From Roseateles oligotrophus (GTDB taxonomy: Bacteria; Pseudomonadota; Gammaproteobacteria; Burkholderiales; Burkholderiaceae_C), in assembly GCF_025717515.1 (NCBI RefSeq), contig NZ_JAJIRN010000001.1:310001-374000 (forward strand): 64,000 bases of DNA, written 5' to 3'. The translations under genes were made by a program, and so were the position numbers. Positions 40,276 to 49,403 of the stretch are shown piece by piece (the first letter of the stretch is position 1; the number at the start of each line of letters is the position of its first letter). The notes below the pieces were generated by a model. It was not told the origin of the DNA and made no database searches. It saw only the letters and a program-made list of their open reading frames with translations.

Positions 40276-41090
40276 ATCAGACGGTCCGGGCGCAGGTCAC
40301 GCAGTATCGTCGTGGCTATTTCCTCGATTGATTTGTGCGTCGATGAGAGCCAGGCGATGCCGTCGCGCTTCATCATCATCTCGGCCTCATTGACCTCGTA
40401 GCGGCAGTTCATCAGGTCCGCATATTTGGAGCCCGGGCGGCGCTCGTTGCGGATCTGGCACAGGCGCTCGGGGTCGATCGTCAAGCCGAAGCATTTGCGT
40501 TTGTAGGGCGCCAGCGAGGCGGGCAGTTTGCCGCGCTCGAAGTCTTCGGGGATAAGCGGATAGTTGGCGGCCTTGATGCCATGCTGCAGCGCCAAGTAGA
40601 GCGAGGTCGGCGTTTTGCCGCTGCGCGAGACGCCGACGAGGATGACGTCGGCAATATCCAGGTTCTTCGAAGATTGCCCGTCGTCATGGGCGAGCGAGTA
40701 GTTGATCGCCTCGATGCGGTCGTGGTATTCCTGACTGCGCGCCACGTCCGAAAAGCGCCCGACCCGGTGGTTCGACTTGACCTCGAATTCTTCTTCGAGC
40801 GGTTCGATAAAGGTGCCGAACATGTCCAGCACCCGGCCGAGGCAATGGTCGCGGACGATCTTCAGTACATCGCGGTCGACCAGGGTGGCAAAGACGATGG
40901 CGCGCTTGCCTTCGCGCTCGCCGGTTTCATTGATCTCGCGCACGACGGCATAGGCCTTTTCGGCGCTGTCGATAAAAGGCCGCCGTACATGGCGCGGCTT
41001 GGTTGGAAACTGGGCCAGGATCGAGTTACCGAAGGTTTCAGCGGTGATGCCGGTGCCGTCCGAGACAAAATACACAGTGCGATGGGGCAT
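40269..41090 (-). CDS. ppsR: PEP synthetase regulatory protein (kinase/pyrophosphorylase)
   Basis: DUF299 protein that inactivates PEP synthase by ADP-dependent phosphorylation and reactivates it by Pi-dependent removal. The N-terminus MPHRTVYFVSDGTGITAET and the P-loop VGVSRSGKTPTSLYLA (lysine 159) are intact. Length 273 residues. It is divergent from its target ppsA, with 241 bases between the two starts, which gives strong contextual support. Confidence 0.95.
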   Translation of the reverse strand: MPHRTVYFVSDGTGITAETFGNSILAQFPTKPRHVRRPFIDSAEKAYAVVREINETGEREGKRAIVFATLVDRDVLKIVRDHCLGRVLDMFGTFIEPLEEEFEVKSNHRVGRFSDVARSQEYHDRIEAINYSLAHDDGQSSKNLDIADVILVGVSRSGKTPTSLYLALQHGIKAANYPLIPEDFERGKLPASLAPYKRKCFGLTIDPERLCQIRNERRPGSKYADLMNCRYEVNEAEMMMKRDGIAWLSSTHKSIEEIATTILRDLRPDRLIY

Positions 41091-41190
41091 GGTGGTGTTG
41101 CTCTAGAGTGTTTGTGAATCATACGAGCATGTAACCCGTAGAATCCCGAGCAATTAGCCGCCAGCACCCAACAGCCATGCGCAGTTTTCA

Positions 41191-41241
41191 TCGACTCAAG
41201 CCCGAGACAGAACAAGAATCCAGAATTCTTGGGCTGAGTCA
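41191..41241 (+). repeat. large imperfect inverted repeat in the ppsA upstream region
   Basis: GACTCAAGCCC (41193-41203) pairs with GGGCTGAGTC (41231-41240) with one bulged A. Inside, AAGAAT (41214-41219) pairs with ATTCTT (41225-41230). It lies about 90 bases before the ppsA start and 100 bases before the ppsR start. It could be an operator or a leader RNA structure. Confidence 0.5.
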
Positions 41242-41331
41242 CTGCGCTATTGGCGTGGGAGGTGCCGCCTTAGGTGCCGCTCATTGCGCCTCGGCGGGAA
41301 GCCCGAATTTTCAACCTTACGGAGTTTTCCC

Positions 41332-43740
41332 ATGTCCACACGCTATGAGCCGACCGCCCTGGTCGTTCCATTTGAGAATCTGAGAATGAGCGACGTCGAG
41401 GTCGTTGGCGGTAAGAACGCCAGCCTCGGCGAGATGATCTCGGAGCTGTCTTCCTCGGGCGTTCGCGTCCCCGGCGGCTTCGCGACTACCGCCCACGCCT
41501 TTCGCGAGTTCCTCAAGCATCAGGGCTTGGACAAGCGCATCGAAGCGCGTTTGTCTACGCTCAATACCGATGATGTGCGCGCGCTGGCCGAGGCCGGCGC
41601 CGAGATCCGTGGCTGGCTGGAGGCGCAGCCCTTTCCGGCCGATCTGGAGGCGCAGATCCGTGCCTCCTTCGCGCAATTGACGCTGGATCACCCCGATGTG
41701 TCTTTCGCGGTGCGCTCTTCGGCCACGGCCGAGGATTTGCCGGACGCGTCCTTCGCCGGCCAGCAGGAAACCTTCCTCAACGTGATCGGCATCGAAGAGG
41801 TGCTGCACAAGATGAAGGAGGTGTTCGCCTCGCTGTACAACGACCGCGCGATCAGCTACCGCGTGCACAAGGGCTTTGCCCATGCCGATGTGGCCTTGTC
41901 GGCCGGCGTGCAGCGCATGGTGCGCTCCGACCTGGGTTCGGCGGGCGTGGTGTTCACCATCGACACCGAGTCCGGTTTCAAGGATGTGGTCTTCATCACG
42001 TCCAGCTACGGCCTCGGTGAGACGGTGGTGCAGGGCGCCGTCAACCCGGACGAGTTCTATGTCCACAAGCCGGCGCTGCAAAAAGGCAAGCTGCCGATCA
42101 TTCGACGTAACTTGGGATCCAAGCTGATCCGGATGGAGTTCACCTCGGCCGCCGAGAAGGCTGCGACCGGCAAGTTGGTCAAAACCGTGGACACGCTGCC
42201 CGAGGCTCGCAATCGCTATTCGCTCAATGATGCCGAGGTCATCGAGTTGGCGCGTTATGCCTTGATCATCGAGAAGCATTACGGCCGCGCGATGGACATC
42301 GAATGGGGTCGTGACGGCATCGATGGCCAGATCTACATTTTGCAGGCCCGCCCAGAGACGGTGAAGAGCCAGGCTGAGGGCCAGATTGAGCATCGCTACA
42401 AGCTCAAGGGCCACAGTGCGGTACTGGTTGAGGGCCGCGCGATCGGGCAGAAGATCGGCACCGGCCCGGTCCGTCTGGTCACCCATATCAGCGAGATGGA
42501 TCGCGTTCAGCCGGGCGATGTGTTGGTGACCGACATGACCGACCCGAACTGGGAGCCGGTGATGAAGCGGGCTTCGGCGATCGTGACGAACCGAGGCGGC
42601 CGTACCTGCCACGCCGCCATCATCGCGCGCGAACTTGGCATCCCGGCCGTGGTGGGTTGCGGCGACGCGACCGAAAAGCTCAAAGAAGGTCAGTTGGTGA
42701 CGGTGGTGTGCTCCGAGGGCGATACTGGCTTCATCTACGACGGCCTGCTCGAGACCGAGGTCTCCGAGGTGCACCGGGGCGAGTTGCCCTATTGCCCGAT
42801 CAAGATGATGATGAATGTGGGCAACCCGCAACTGGCTTTCAACTTTGCGCAACTGCCCAGCGCAGGCGTCGGTTTGGCTCGGTTGGAGTTCATCATCAAC
42901 AACAATATCGGCGTGCACCCGAAGGCGATTCTTGACTACCCGAACATCGACGCCGATCTGAAAAAAGCGGTTGAGTCGGTGGCTCGCGGTCACGCCTCGC
43001 CACGCGCTTTTTATGTCGATAAATTGGTCGAAGGCATCGCCACGATTGCTGCGGCCTTCTTCCCTCGTCCGGTGATCGTGCGCTTGTCCGACTTCAAGAG
43101 TAACGAGTATCGCAAGCTGATTGGCGGCTCGCGCTACGAGCCCGATGAAGAGAATCCGATGCTGGGTTTCCGCGGTGCTTCACGCTACATCAGCGGCGAG
43201 TTTTCGGACGCATTCGCGATGGAATGCGAGGCGCTCAAGCGGGCTCGCAACGAGATGGGCCTGACCAATATCGAGATCATGGTGCCTTTCGTGCGCACCG
43301 TGCGCCAGGCCGAGCGGGTTGTGGCGATGCTGGCGGAGCGTGGCTTGAAGCGCGCTGTGGCGGGCGGGCAAGATGGTCTGCGCGTCATCATGATGTGCGA
43401 GGTGCCCAGCAACGCGATCCTGGCCGAGCAATTCCTGGAGCATTTCGACGGCATGTCGATCGGCTCTAACGATCTGACTCAGCTGACGCTGGGCTTGGAC
43501 CGGGACTCGGGGCTGGAGCAATTGGCGGGTGACTTCGATGAGCGTGATCCGGCCGTCAAGGCCTTGATTTCGCGCGCCATCGCCGCCTGCCGTGCTACCG
43601 GCAAGTACATCGGTATCTGCGGCCAAGGCCCGAGCGATCATCCCGATTTCGCCGACTGGTTGGCCGGTGAAGGCATCACGTCGATTTCGCTCAACCCGGA
43701 CTCGGTGATCGAGACCTGGCAGCGTTTGGCCAAGCGTTGA
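41332..43740 (+). CDS. ppsA: phosphoenolpyruvate synthase
   Basis: Makes PEP from pyruvate and ATP for gluconeogenesis. The N-terminal ATP-grasp part begins [20 protein letters not shown]. The phospho-histidine domain has [20 protein letters not shown], with catalytic His427. The C-terminal PEP/pyruvate barrel shows [15 protein letters not shown] and [17 protein letters not shown]. Length is 802 residues from ATG 41332, which has a CGGAG ribosome site. Threonine next to the catalytic histidine (RTCH) is the site the PpsR family would phosphorylate. Confidence 0.97.
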   Translation: MSTRYEPTALVVPFENLRMSDVEVVGGKNASLGEMISELSSSGVRVPGGFATTAHAFREFLKHQGLDKRIEARLSTLNTDDVRALAEAGAEIRGWLEAQPFPADLEAQIRASFAQLTLDHPDVSFAVRSSATAEDLPDASFAGQQETFLNVIGIEEVLHKMKEVFASLYNDRAISYRVHKGFAHADVALSAGVQRMVRSDLGSAGVVFTIDTESGFKDVVFITSSYGLGETVVQGAVNPDEFYVHKPALQKGKLPIIRRNLGSKLIRMEFTSAAEKAATGKLVKTVDTLPEARNRYSLNDAEVIELARYALIIEKHYGRAMDIEWGRDGIDGQIYILQARPETVKSQAEGQIEHRYKLKGHSAVLVEGRAIGQKIGTGPVRLVTHISEMDRVQPGDVLVTDMTDPNWEPVMKRASAIVTNRGGRTCHAAIIARELGIPAVVGCGDATEKLKEGQLVTVVCSEGDTGFIYDGLLETEVSEVHRGELPYCPIKMMMNVGNPQLAFNFAQLPSAGVGLARLEFIINNNIGVHPKAILDYPNIDADLKKAVESVARGHASPRAFYVDKLVEGIATIAAAFFPRPVIVRLSDFKSNEYRKLIGGSRYEPDEENPMLGFRGASRYISGEFSDAFAMECEALKRARNEMGLTNIEIMVPFVRTVRQAERVVAMLAERGLKRAVAGGQDGLRVIMMCEVPSNAILAEQFLEHFDGMSIGSNDLTQLTLGLDRDSGLEQLAGDFDERDPAVKALISRAIAACRATGKYIGICGQGPSDHPDFADWLAGEGITSISLNPDSVIETWQRLAKR

Positions 43741-43779
43741 TGACCGGCGGCCCCAAGCGGCCGCAGGGTAGCAAGTCGA

Positions 43780-43805
43780 AAACGGTCCTGCGGGGCCGTT
43801 TTTTT
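43780..43805 (+). terminator. intrinsic terminator after ppsA
   Basis: AACGGTCC and GGGCCGTT form a stem around TGCG, followed by seven T. Confidence 0.85.
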
Positions 43806-43896
43806 GTGGCGTTGCAGCCTTGAGCTTCGGGTTCTTGACTATCGACAGCGGTCGTGCTGGCTTGCATGATGCCGGGCCTAAGCCACAGATAGAAAA

Positions 43897-46023
43897 ATGA
43901 CTTCGCCCCAAGCAGACGCCCTCAAGCGCCGGACCGACACCGGCTCGAGCGCCGACCTGAGCCCCAAACTCAGGCGCATCTATGCCTGGTACACGCTCGG
44001 CTTCGTGCTGTTCGTACTCGTGTTGGCGGTGTTGGAGCAATGGGGCCTGGCCAAGAGCTGGATAGGTTTCAGCTTTATGGCGGCCACCGTTGGTATCTAC
44101 GCCTGCATTGGGCTATTGAGCCGCACCACCGACGCCGATGAATATTACGTGGCCGGTCGGCGCGTACCCGCGATCTTCAACGGTATGGCGGCCGGGGCCG
44201 ATTGGATGAGTGCCGCCTCTTTTATCGGTTTGGCCGGCACGCTGTACTTGTCGGGTTACGGCGGCCTGGCTTTTGTCTTGGGCTGGACGGGCGGTTTCGT
44301 TTTGGTGGCGCTTTGCTTGGCTCCCTACCTGCGCAAATTCGGGCAGTTCACCATCCCGGATTTTTTGGGCGCCCGTTATGGCGGCACCGCGCCGCGCTTG
44401 ATAGGCGCTGCTGCTGCCATTCTGGTGTCTTTCATTTATGTCGTGGCGCAGATCTATGGCGTTGGTTTGATCACCTCCCGCTTGACCGGCTTGGCGTTTG
44501 AGGTGGGTGTCTTTGTCGGCCTGGGCGGCGTCTTGGTGTGCTCGTTTTTGGGTGGCATGCGCGCGGTGACCTGGACGCAGGTGGCTCAGTACATTGTGTT
44601 GGTGATTGCCTATCTGGTGCCGGTGATTTGGCTGAGTGCCAAGCAAACTGGCCTGCCGCTGCCGCAAGTCGCCTATGGCTACCAGTTGGCAAAATTATCC
44701 GAGCGTGAGCAGCAACTACTGGTTGATCCGGCCGAGCTGCAAGTGCGCGCGGTGTTTCAGGCGCGCGCAGACGGCTTCGAGCACAAGCTGCAGAATGTGC
44801 CGGCGTCGCTGGCTCAGGAACGGGCGCAAGCCGCTCAGCGCGTGGCGGATCTGAAGCGGCAGGAAGATACGCCGCTGGCCCTGGTGCAGGCGGCCGAGAA
44901 GAGTCAAGCGGCCTTGCCGCGTACGCCGGCCGAGGCGCGCGAGCAATGGCAGCGTGCCCAAACCACCAATGAAGCGCGGGCGCAGCCGCTGGCAGGCATG
45001 CCGCCACACGCTCAGCAGTTTGCTGGGGACCCGAACGGTACGCCGCAAGAACGGTTGCAGTTCGACGAGTCTCGCCGGAACTTCATGGCCTTGGTGTTCT
45101 GTCTGATGGTGGGGACCGCCGGCCTGCCGCATATCTTGACGCGCTACTACACGACACCCTCCGTGCGAGAAGCGCGTGAGTCGGTGGCTTGGTCACTGTT
45201 CTTCATCGCATTGCTGTACCTGACCGCTCCGGCGCTGGCGGTGATGGTCAAGTACGAGGTTTTCACCGGTTTGGTCGGCACGCCGATAGCCAGTTTGCCG
45301 TCCTGGATCGCCCAGTGGACGAGGGTTGATGCCGGTCTGCTGTCGGTCAGCGATGTGAACGGTGACGGGATATTGCAGTTGGGTGAATTACGCATCAGCA
45401 GCGACATCATCATGCTGATGACGCCGGAGCTTGCTGGCCTGCCTTATGTGGTGTCGGGTATGGTGGCGGCGGGCGGTCTGGCGGCGGCACTGTCTACCGC
45501 CGACGGCTTGCTGCTGACCATCTCGTCGGCCTTGTCCCACGATGTCTATTTCCGCGTGCTCAACCCGACTGCCTCAATGACGCGCCGGGTGACGCTGTCA
45601 AAGGCATTGCTGCTGGCCACGGCCTTGGCGGCTGCTGCGGTCGCGGCACACCGACCTGCGGACATTCTGTATTTGGTGGCGGCGGCATTTTCGGTTGCCG
45701 GGGCGGCTTTCTTTCCTGCCTTGGTGCTGGGTATCTTTTGGCGTCGCGCCAATGGCTGGGGCGCTGTGGCCGGCATGTTGGTAGGCTTGGGGCTCACCTG
45801 CTACTACATGATTCACGCGATGCCCGGACTGCGCGCGGCTTTGGGCGTGCCGGGGCCGGCGCAGTTGTGGTGGGGGATTCAACCCATTTCGGCCGGCTTG
45901 TTCGGTGTGCCTGCGGGTTTCGCCACCATGCTGTTGGTCAGTTATTTGACGCCGGCACCGAGCCCGGCGCAGCTCCATATGCTTGATCAAATGCGCACCC
46001 CAGCCGCCACAGATGGGCGCTGA
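43897..46023 (+). CDS. sodium:solute symporter family transporter (VC_2705/ActP-like)
   Basis: SSS-family secondary transporter of 708 residues, probably for a short organic acid such as acetate. The core starts with DADEYYVAGRRVPAIFNGMA and WMSAASFIGLAGTLYLSGYG; GLAAALSTADGLLLTISSAL holds the sodium-site helix. Three features stand out: an extra N-terminal membrane helix (YAWYTLGFVLFVLVLAVLEQ) before the core, a hydrophilic helical insert at about residues 267-395, and an EF-hand-like loop DVNGDGILQLGE (486-497). No small DUF4212 partner gene precedes it; the N-terminal helix may play that part. The substrate is inferred from family only. Confidence 0.85.
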   Translation: MTSPQADALKRRTDTGSSADLSPKLRRIYAWYTLGFVLFVLVLAVLEQWGLAKSWIGFSFMAATVGIYACIGLLSRTTDADEYYVAGRRVPAIFNGMAAGADWMSAASFIGLAGTLYLSGYGGLAFVLGWTGGFVLVALCLAPYLRKFGQFTIPDFLGARYGGTAPRLIGAAAAILVSFIYVVAQIYGVGLITSRLTGLAFEVGVFVGLGGVLVCSFLGGMRAVTWTQVAQYIVLVIAYLVPVIWLSAKQTGLPLPQVAYGYQLAKLSEREQQLLVDPAELQVRAVFQARADGFEHKLQNVPASLAQERAQAAQRVADLKRQEDTPLALVQAAEKSQAALPRTPAEAREQWQRAQTTNEARAQPLAGMPPHAQQFAGDPNGTPQERLQFDESRRNFMALVFCLMVGTAGLPHILTRYYTTPSVREARESVAWSLFFIALLYLTAPALAVMVKYEVFTGLVGTPIASLPSWIAQWTRVDAGLLSVSDVNGDGILQLGELRISSDIIMLMTPELAGLPYVVSGMVAAGGLAAALSTADGLLLTISSALSHDVYFRVLNPTASMTRRVTLSKALLLATALAAAAVAAHRPADILYLVAAAFSVAGAAFFPALVLGIFWRRANGWGAVAGMLVGLGLTCYYMIHAMPGLRAALGVPGPAQLWWGIQPISAGLFGVPAGFATMLLVSYLTPAPSPAQLHMLDQMRTPAATDGR

Positions 46024-46048
46024 CGCACGCTGCGCCAAGCCGCCTGCC

Positions 46049-46077
46049 TTGTCGGATTCATGAATTTACGCTAGAAT
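46049..46077 (+). promoter_or_regulatory. promoter of rpsF-priB-rpsR-rplI
   Basis: TTGTCG (46049-46054), a 17-base spacer and TAGAAT (46072-46077) make a good sigma-70 promoter, with a leader of about 110 bases before rpsF. Confidence 0.65.
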
Positions 46078-46193
46078 AGCGGGTTCCACCTTGCCGTGAC
46101 CACGTGACTGACGCTGTGGCTCGGCTTCCTCAGGCAAGGCTTGGCCGAAAAGGTTCGACCGAGTCCCTTGCCTGGAATCCACAAGGAGTATTT

Positions 46194-46556
46194 ATGCGTC
46201 ACTATGAAATCGTTCTGCTGATCCATCCGGATCAAAGCGAACAAGTCCCAGCCATGCTGGAGCGCTACAAAGGCCTGATCACCACTGGTGGCGGCGTTGT
46301 CCACCGCGTTGAAGATTGGGGCCGCCGTCAAATGGCTTACCTGATCCAGAAGTTGGCCAAGGCCCACTATCTGTGCGTGAACATCGAGTGCAGCAAGGAA
46401 ACCTTGGTTGAGCTCGAGACCGGCTTCCGCTTCAATGACGCCGTGCTTCGCCACCTGACGGTGCTGAAGTCCAAGGCCGAAACCACACCTTCAGTCATGA
46501 TGAAGTCTGTGGATCGCGAAGAAGCCCGCAAGGCTCCTCAAGTCGCGTCTGCCTAA
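46194..46556 (+). CDS. rpsF: 30S ribosomal protein S6
   Basis: Binds S18 on the 30S platform. The opening [20 protein letters not shown] and the segment [18 protein letters not shown] are typical. The start at 46194 has an AAGGAG ribosome site; the upstream in-frame extension is not protein-like. Length 120 residues. It is the first gene of the rpsF-priB-rpsR-rplI operon. Confidence 0.96.
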   Translation: MRHYEIVLLIHPDQSEQVPAMLERYKGLITTGGGVVHRVEDWGRRQMAYLIQKLAKAHYLCVNIECSKETLVELETGFRFNDAVLRHLTVLKSKAETTPSVMMKSVDREEARKAPQVASA

Positions 46557-46644
46557 TTCTTTGAATTGGCTTTAGCTTGGTGTTTGAAACGGTAGTGAGT
46601 GAGCTTGGCTCTAGCGCGCAGCAAAACGGTCGGTGGGTTCTTTC

Positions 46645-46965
46645 TTGAATCACCTGATCTTGCAAGCGCAGTTGCTGGAGTTGGGTTTGGTCAGGTACAC
46701 ACCGGCCGGTTTGATGGCCCTGGACTGTTGCTTGAAGCATGAGTCCCAGGTCCAAGAAGCCGGCAGGCCACGCAAGATTTCTCTGGAAATCAAAGCGGTG
46801 GTAATCGGTGATCTGACCAAGCGCTTACAGAGTTTGGGACTTGGTGGAATGGCCCAATTTACGGGTTTCCTGAGTGCCCAACGCAATGGTCGTGGAACAA
46901 TTTTCCACATCACTGCACTCGATATCGTCACGACGCCAAATTGTTCGAATCCGGATAGAAATTAA
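46645..46965 (+). CDS. priB: primosomal replication protein N (PriB)
   Basis: OB-fold single-stranded-DNA-binding protein of the restart primosome. The opening LNHLILQAQLLELGLVRYTP, the segment PRKISLEIKAVVIGDLTKRL and FTGFLSAQRNGRGTIFHITAL fit betaproteobacterial PriB. TTG 46645 gives 106 residues; GTG 46633 is an alternative with four more residues. The location between rpsF and rpsR is diagnostic. Confidence 0.9.
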   Translation: MNHLILQAQLLELGLVRYTPAGLMALDCCLKHESQVQEAGRPRKISLEIKAVVIGDLTKRLQSLGLGGMAQFTGFLSAQRNGRGTIFHITALDIVTTPNCSNPDRN

Positions 46966-46977
46966 TGAGGTCATCAA

Positions 46978-47268
46978 ATGGCTCCTCCACGCGGTAAAGG
47001 TCGCTTCTCGAAAGACAAGAAGCCCAAGCGCAATACCCAATCCTTGCTGTTCCGTCGTAAGCGCTTCTGCCGCTTCACCGTCACCGGTGTTGAGCAGATC
47101 GACTACAAGGACATCGACACGCTGCGCGATTTCGTCGGCGAAAACGGCAAGATCACGCCCGCTCGCCTGACCGGCACGCGCGCATTCTTCCAGCGTCAGC
47201 TGACTGTTGCGATCAAGCGTGCGCGTTTCCTCGCCATGCTGCCGTACAGCGATCAGCACAAGGTCTGA
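46978..47268 (+). CDS. rpsR: 30S ribosomal protein S18
   Basis: Partner of S6 on the platform. The core contains [39 protein letters not shown] and the terminal [17 protein letters not shown] basic N-terminal extension ([17 protein letters not shown]) makes it 96 residues, longer than the 75-residue E. coli form, as in other Burkholderiales. A GAGG ribosome site precedes the ATG. Confidence 0.97.
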   Translation: MAPPRGKGRFSKDKKPKRNTQSLLFRRKRFCRFTVTGVEQIDYKDIDTLRDFVGENGKITPARLTGTRAFFQRQLTVAIKRARFLAMLPYSDQHKV

Positions 47269-47281
47269 GGAGTAGGACAAC

Positions 47282-47737
47282 ATGCAAATTATTCTGCTTG
47301 AAAAAGTAGCCAACCTCGGCAACCTGGGCGATGTCGTCACGGTCAAGAACGGTTACGCCCGCAACTTTCTGATCCCAACTCGCCAGGCACGTCGTGCCAC
47401 CGAGGCAGCGATCAAGGAATTCGAAGTCAAGCGCGCTGAGCTCGAGAAAGTTGCTGCTGAAAAGCTGGCAACCGCTCAAGCTCTGGGCGAAAGCCTGACA
47501 GGCAAGACCGTGCGCATCAGCCAAAAGGCTGGCGTGGACGGCCGCTTGTTCGGCTCGGTGACCAATGCCGACGTGGCCGAAGCACTGGTCAAGTTGGGCT
47601 TTGCCACCATTACCAAGACGCAAGTCCGCATGCCTTTGGGCGCGCTGAAGGCCGTCGGCGAGTTCTCCGTCAACGTTGCTCTGCACACCGATGTGTTGGT
47701 GGAAGTCAGCGTTCAGGTGGTTCGTCAGGCCGACTAA
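47282..47737 (+). CDS. rplI: 50S ribosomal protein L9
   Basis: Two-domain protein at the base of the L1 stalk. The N-terminal domain [20 protein letters not shown] and [17 protein letters not shown], the connecting helix and the C-terminal domain are complete. Length 151 residues. It is the last gene of the operon, and a terminator follows. Confidence 0.97.
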   Translation: MQIILLEKVANLGNLGDVVTVKNGYARNFLIPTRQARRATEAAIKEFEVKRAELEKVAAEKLATAQALGESLTGKTVRISQKAGVDGRLFGSVTNADVAEALVKLGFATITKTQVRMPLGALKAVGEFSVNVALHTDVLVEVSVQVVRQAD

Positions 47738-47777
47738 GGTCTTGAACTGCTGACCCTGACCGGTCAGTTGAAAAAAG

Positions 47778-47809
47778 AGCCGACAGCTGTCAAAGCCGTC
47801 GGCTTTTTG
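47778..47809 (+). terminator. intrinsic terminator after rplI
   Basis: AGCCGAC (47778-47784) and GTCGGCT (47798-47804) form a stem followed by TTTTT. An A run also precedes the left arm, so it could act on both strands. Confidence 0.8.
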
Positions 47810-47850
47810 CGTTTTCTGGGGGCTGATTTATACAGGGTCGTCCCCCGCAT

Positions 47851-47871
47851 TTCCACAGACTTGTCCACAGG
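47851..47871 (+). promoter_or_regulatory. DnaA-box-like sites upstream of dnaB
   Basis: TTGTCCACA (47861-47869) differs by one base from the DnaA consensus TTATCCACA, and a shorter TTCCACAG lies ten bases upstream (47851-47858). The placement 48 bases before dnaB is suggestive, but function is not shown. Confidence 0.3.
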
Positions 47872-47916
47872 GCAGGGCTGTTTGGCAGTCAGCAAGTCTC
47901 AGCGAGTCCCATCACC

Positions 47917-49374
47917 ATGAGTGCGACCTTTTCTTCAACGCCCCTGCCAGGTTCGTCGGGTTCGTCCGGTTCGCCCGGCGGCGCCGACCGCCGCGACGAT
48001 GAAGTGGCGCGCCTGCGCACGCCGCCGCATTCGATCGAGGCGGAGCAAAGTGTGCTGGGTGGCTTGTTGATCGACAACTCGGCCTGGGACCGTGCCGGCG
48101 ACCTGCTGACCGAGTCCGACTTCTATCGTTTTGAGCACAAGCAGATCTTTGTCGCCATCGGCAAGCTGATCAACGGTGGCAAGCCGGCCGATGTGGTGAC
48201 GGTGTTCGAGGAGTTGACCTCGCACGGCAAGGCGGAGGAATGTGGTGGGCTGGCCTATCTGAATGCCTTAGCCCAGAGTGTGCCGAGCGCCGCCAATATT
48301 CGCCGTTATGCCGAGATCGTCCGCGAGCGCGGCATTCTCCGCAAATTGGTCACCGCCAGCGATGAGATCGCCACCGCTGCTCTGGCACCTCAAGGCCGCG
48401 CTGTGGCCCAAATTCTCGACGAGGCCGAGGGCAAGATCTTCCGCATCGGCGAGGAGGGCTCGCGCAGCCAGCAGGGCTTCCAGAGCATGGACAATCTGGT
48501 CGTGGCGCTGATCGACCGGGTCAATGAGTTGGCCGAGAACGGTGCCGAGGACGTCACCGGCGTGCGCACCGGTTTCTTTGATTTGGACCGCATGACGGCT
48601 GGTTTCCAGCCCGGTGATTTGATCATTCTGGCGGCCCGTCCGTCGATGGGAAAAACGGCATTCGCGATCAATATCGGCGAAAACGTGGCCATCAATGAAG
48701 GCCTGCCGGTCGTTATCTATTCGATGGAAATGGGTGCCGCTCAGCTCGCCATGCGTATGGTGGGCTCGATCGGCCGCATTGACCAAGGTCATCTGCGTAC
48801 CGGCCGCTTGGCCGATGATGAATGGGGGCGCTTGTCCGAGGCTGTCGACAAGCTCGGCAAGGCCAGCATCTTCATCGACGAAAGCCCTGGCCTGTCGCCG
48901 TCCGAGGTGCGTGCACGCGCACGCCGCCAGGCCCGTATATGCGGCAAGTTAGGTTTGATCATCGTTGACTACTTGCAACTGATGAGCGGCAACGGCGGCA
49001 ATGAGGAAAACCGAGCCACCGTGATCGGTGAGATTTCGCGCGGCTTGAAGGCCTTGGCCAAGGAGTTGCAGTGCCCGGTGATTGCGCTCTCGCAGTTGAA
49101 TCGAAGCGTTGAGCAACGCCCTGACAAGCGGCCGATGATGAGTGACTTGCGTGAGTCCGGCGCCATCGAGCAGGACGCCGACATCATCATGTTCATCTAC
49201 CGGGATGACTACTATATGAAGGAAGAATCCAAAGAGCCCGGCGTGGCCGAGATCATCATCGCCAAGCAGCGTAACGGCCCGGTCGGCACGGTCAAGCTGT
49301 TCTTCCAGCGCATGCACACGAAATTCGAGAACCTCGCCCCCGGCTATGTGGGTGTGGGCGGCGACGAGTATTGA
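47917..49374 (+). CDS. dnaB: replicative DNA helicase DnaB
   Basis: Hexameric 5'-3' helicase at the replication fork. The N-terminal domain starts at LRTPPHSIEAEQSVLGGLLI. The RecA-like domain has Walker A ARPSMGKTAFAINI, Walker B LIIVDYLQLMSG and the arginine-finger region. Length is 485 residues; the first 25 residues are a Ser/Gly/Pro-rich tail. No intein is present. It is monocistronic and convergent with the receiver-TPR gene. Confidence 0.97.
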   Translation: MSATFSSTPLPGSSGSSGSPGGADRRDDEVARLRTPPHSIEAEQSVLGGLLIDNSAWDRAGDLLTESDFYRFEHKQIFVAIGKLINGGKPADVVTVFEELTSHGKAEECGGLAYLNALAQSVPSAANIRRYAEIVRERGILRKLVTASDEIATAALAPQGRAVAQILDEAEGKIFRIGEEGSRSQQGFQSMDNLVVALIDRVNELAENGAEDVTGVRTGFFDLDRMTAGFQPGDLIILAARPSMGKTAFAINIGENVAINEGLPVVIYSMEMGAAQLAMRMVGSIGRIDQGHLRTGRLADDEWGRLSEAVDKLGKASIFIDESPGLSPSEVRARARRQARICGKLGLIIVDYLQLMSGNGGNEENRATVIGEISRGLKALAKELQCPVIALSQLNRSVEQRPDKRPMMSDLRESGAIEQDADIIMFIYRDDYYMKEESKEPGVAEIIIAKQRNGPVGTVKLFFQRMHTKFENLAPGYVGVGGDEY

Positions 49375-49403
49375 GTCGACTCGGCCCGGTAAACTGGTTT
49401 GCC

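Noticed and set aside
41317-42993. 558-codon minus-strand frame opposite ppsA
   Set aside because: Shadow frame; ppsA has complete catalytic motifs on the plus strand.
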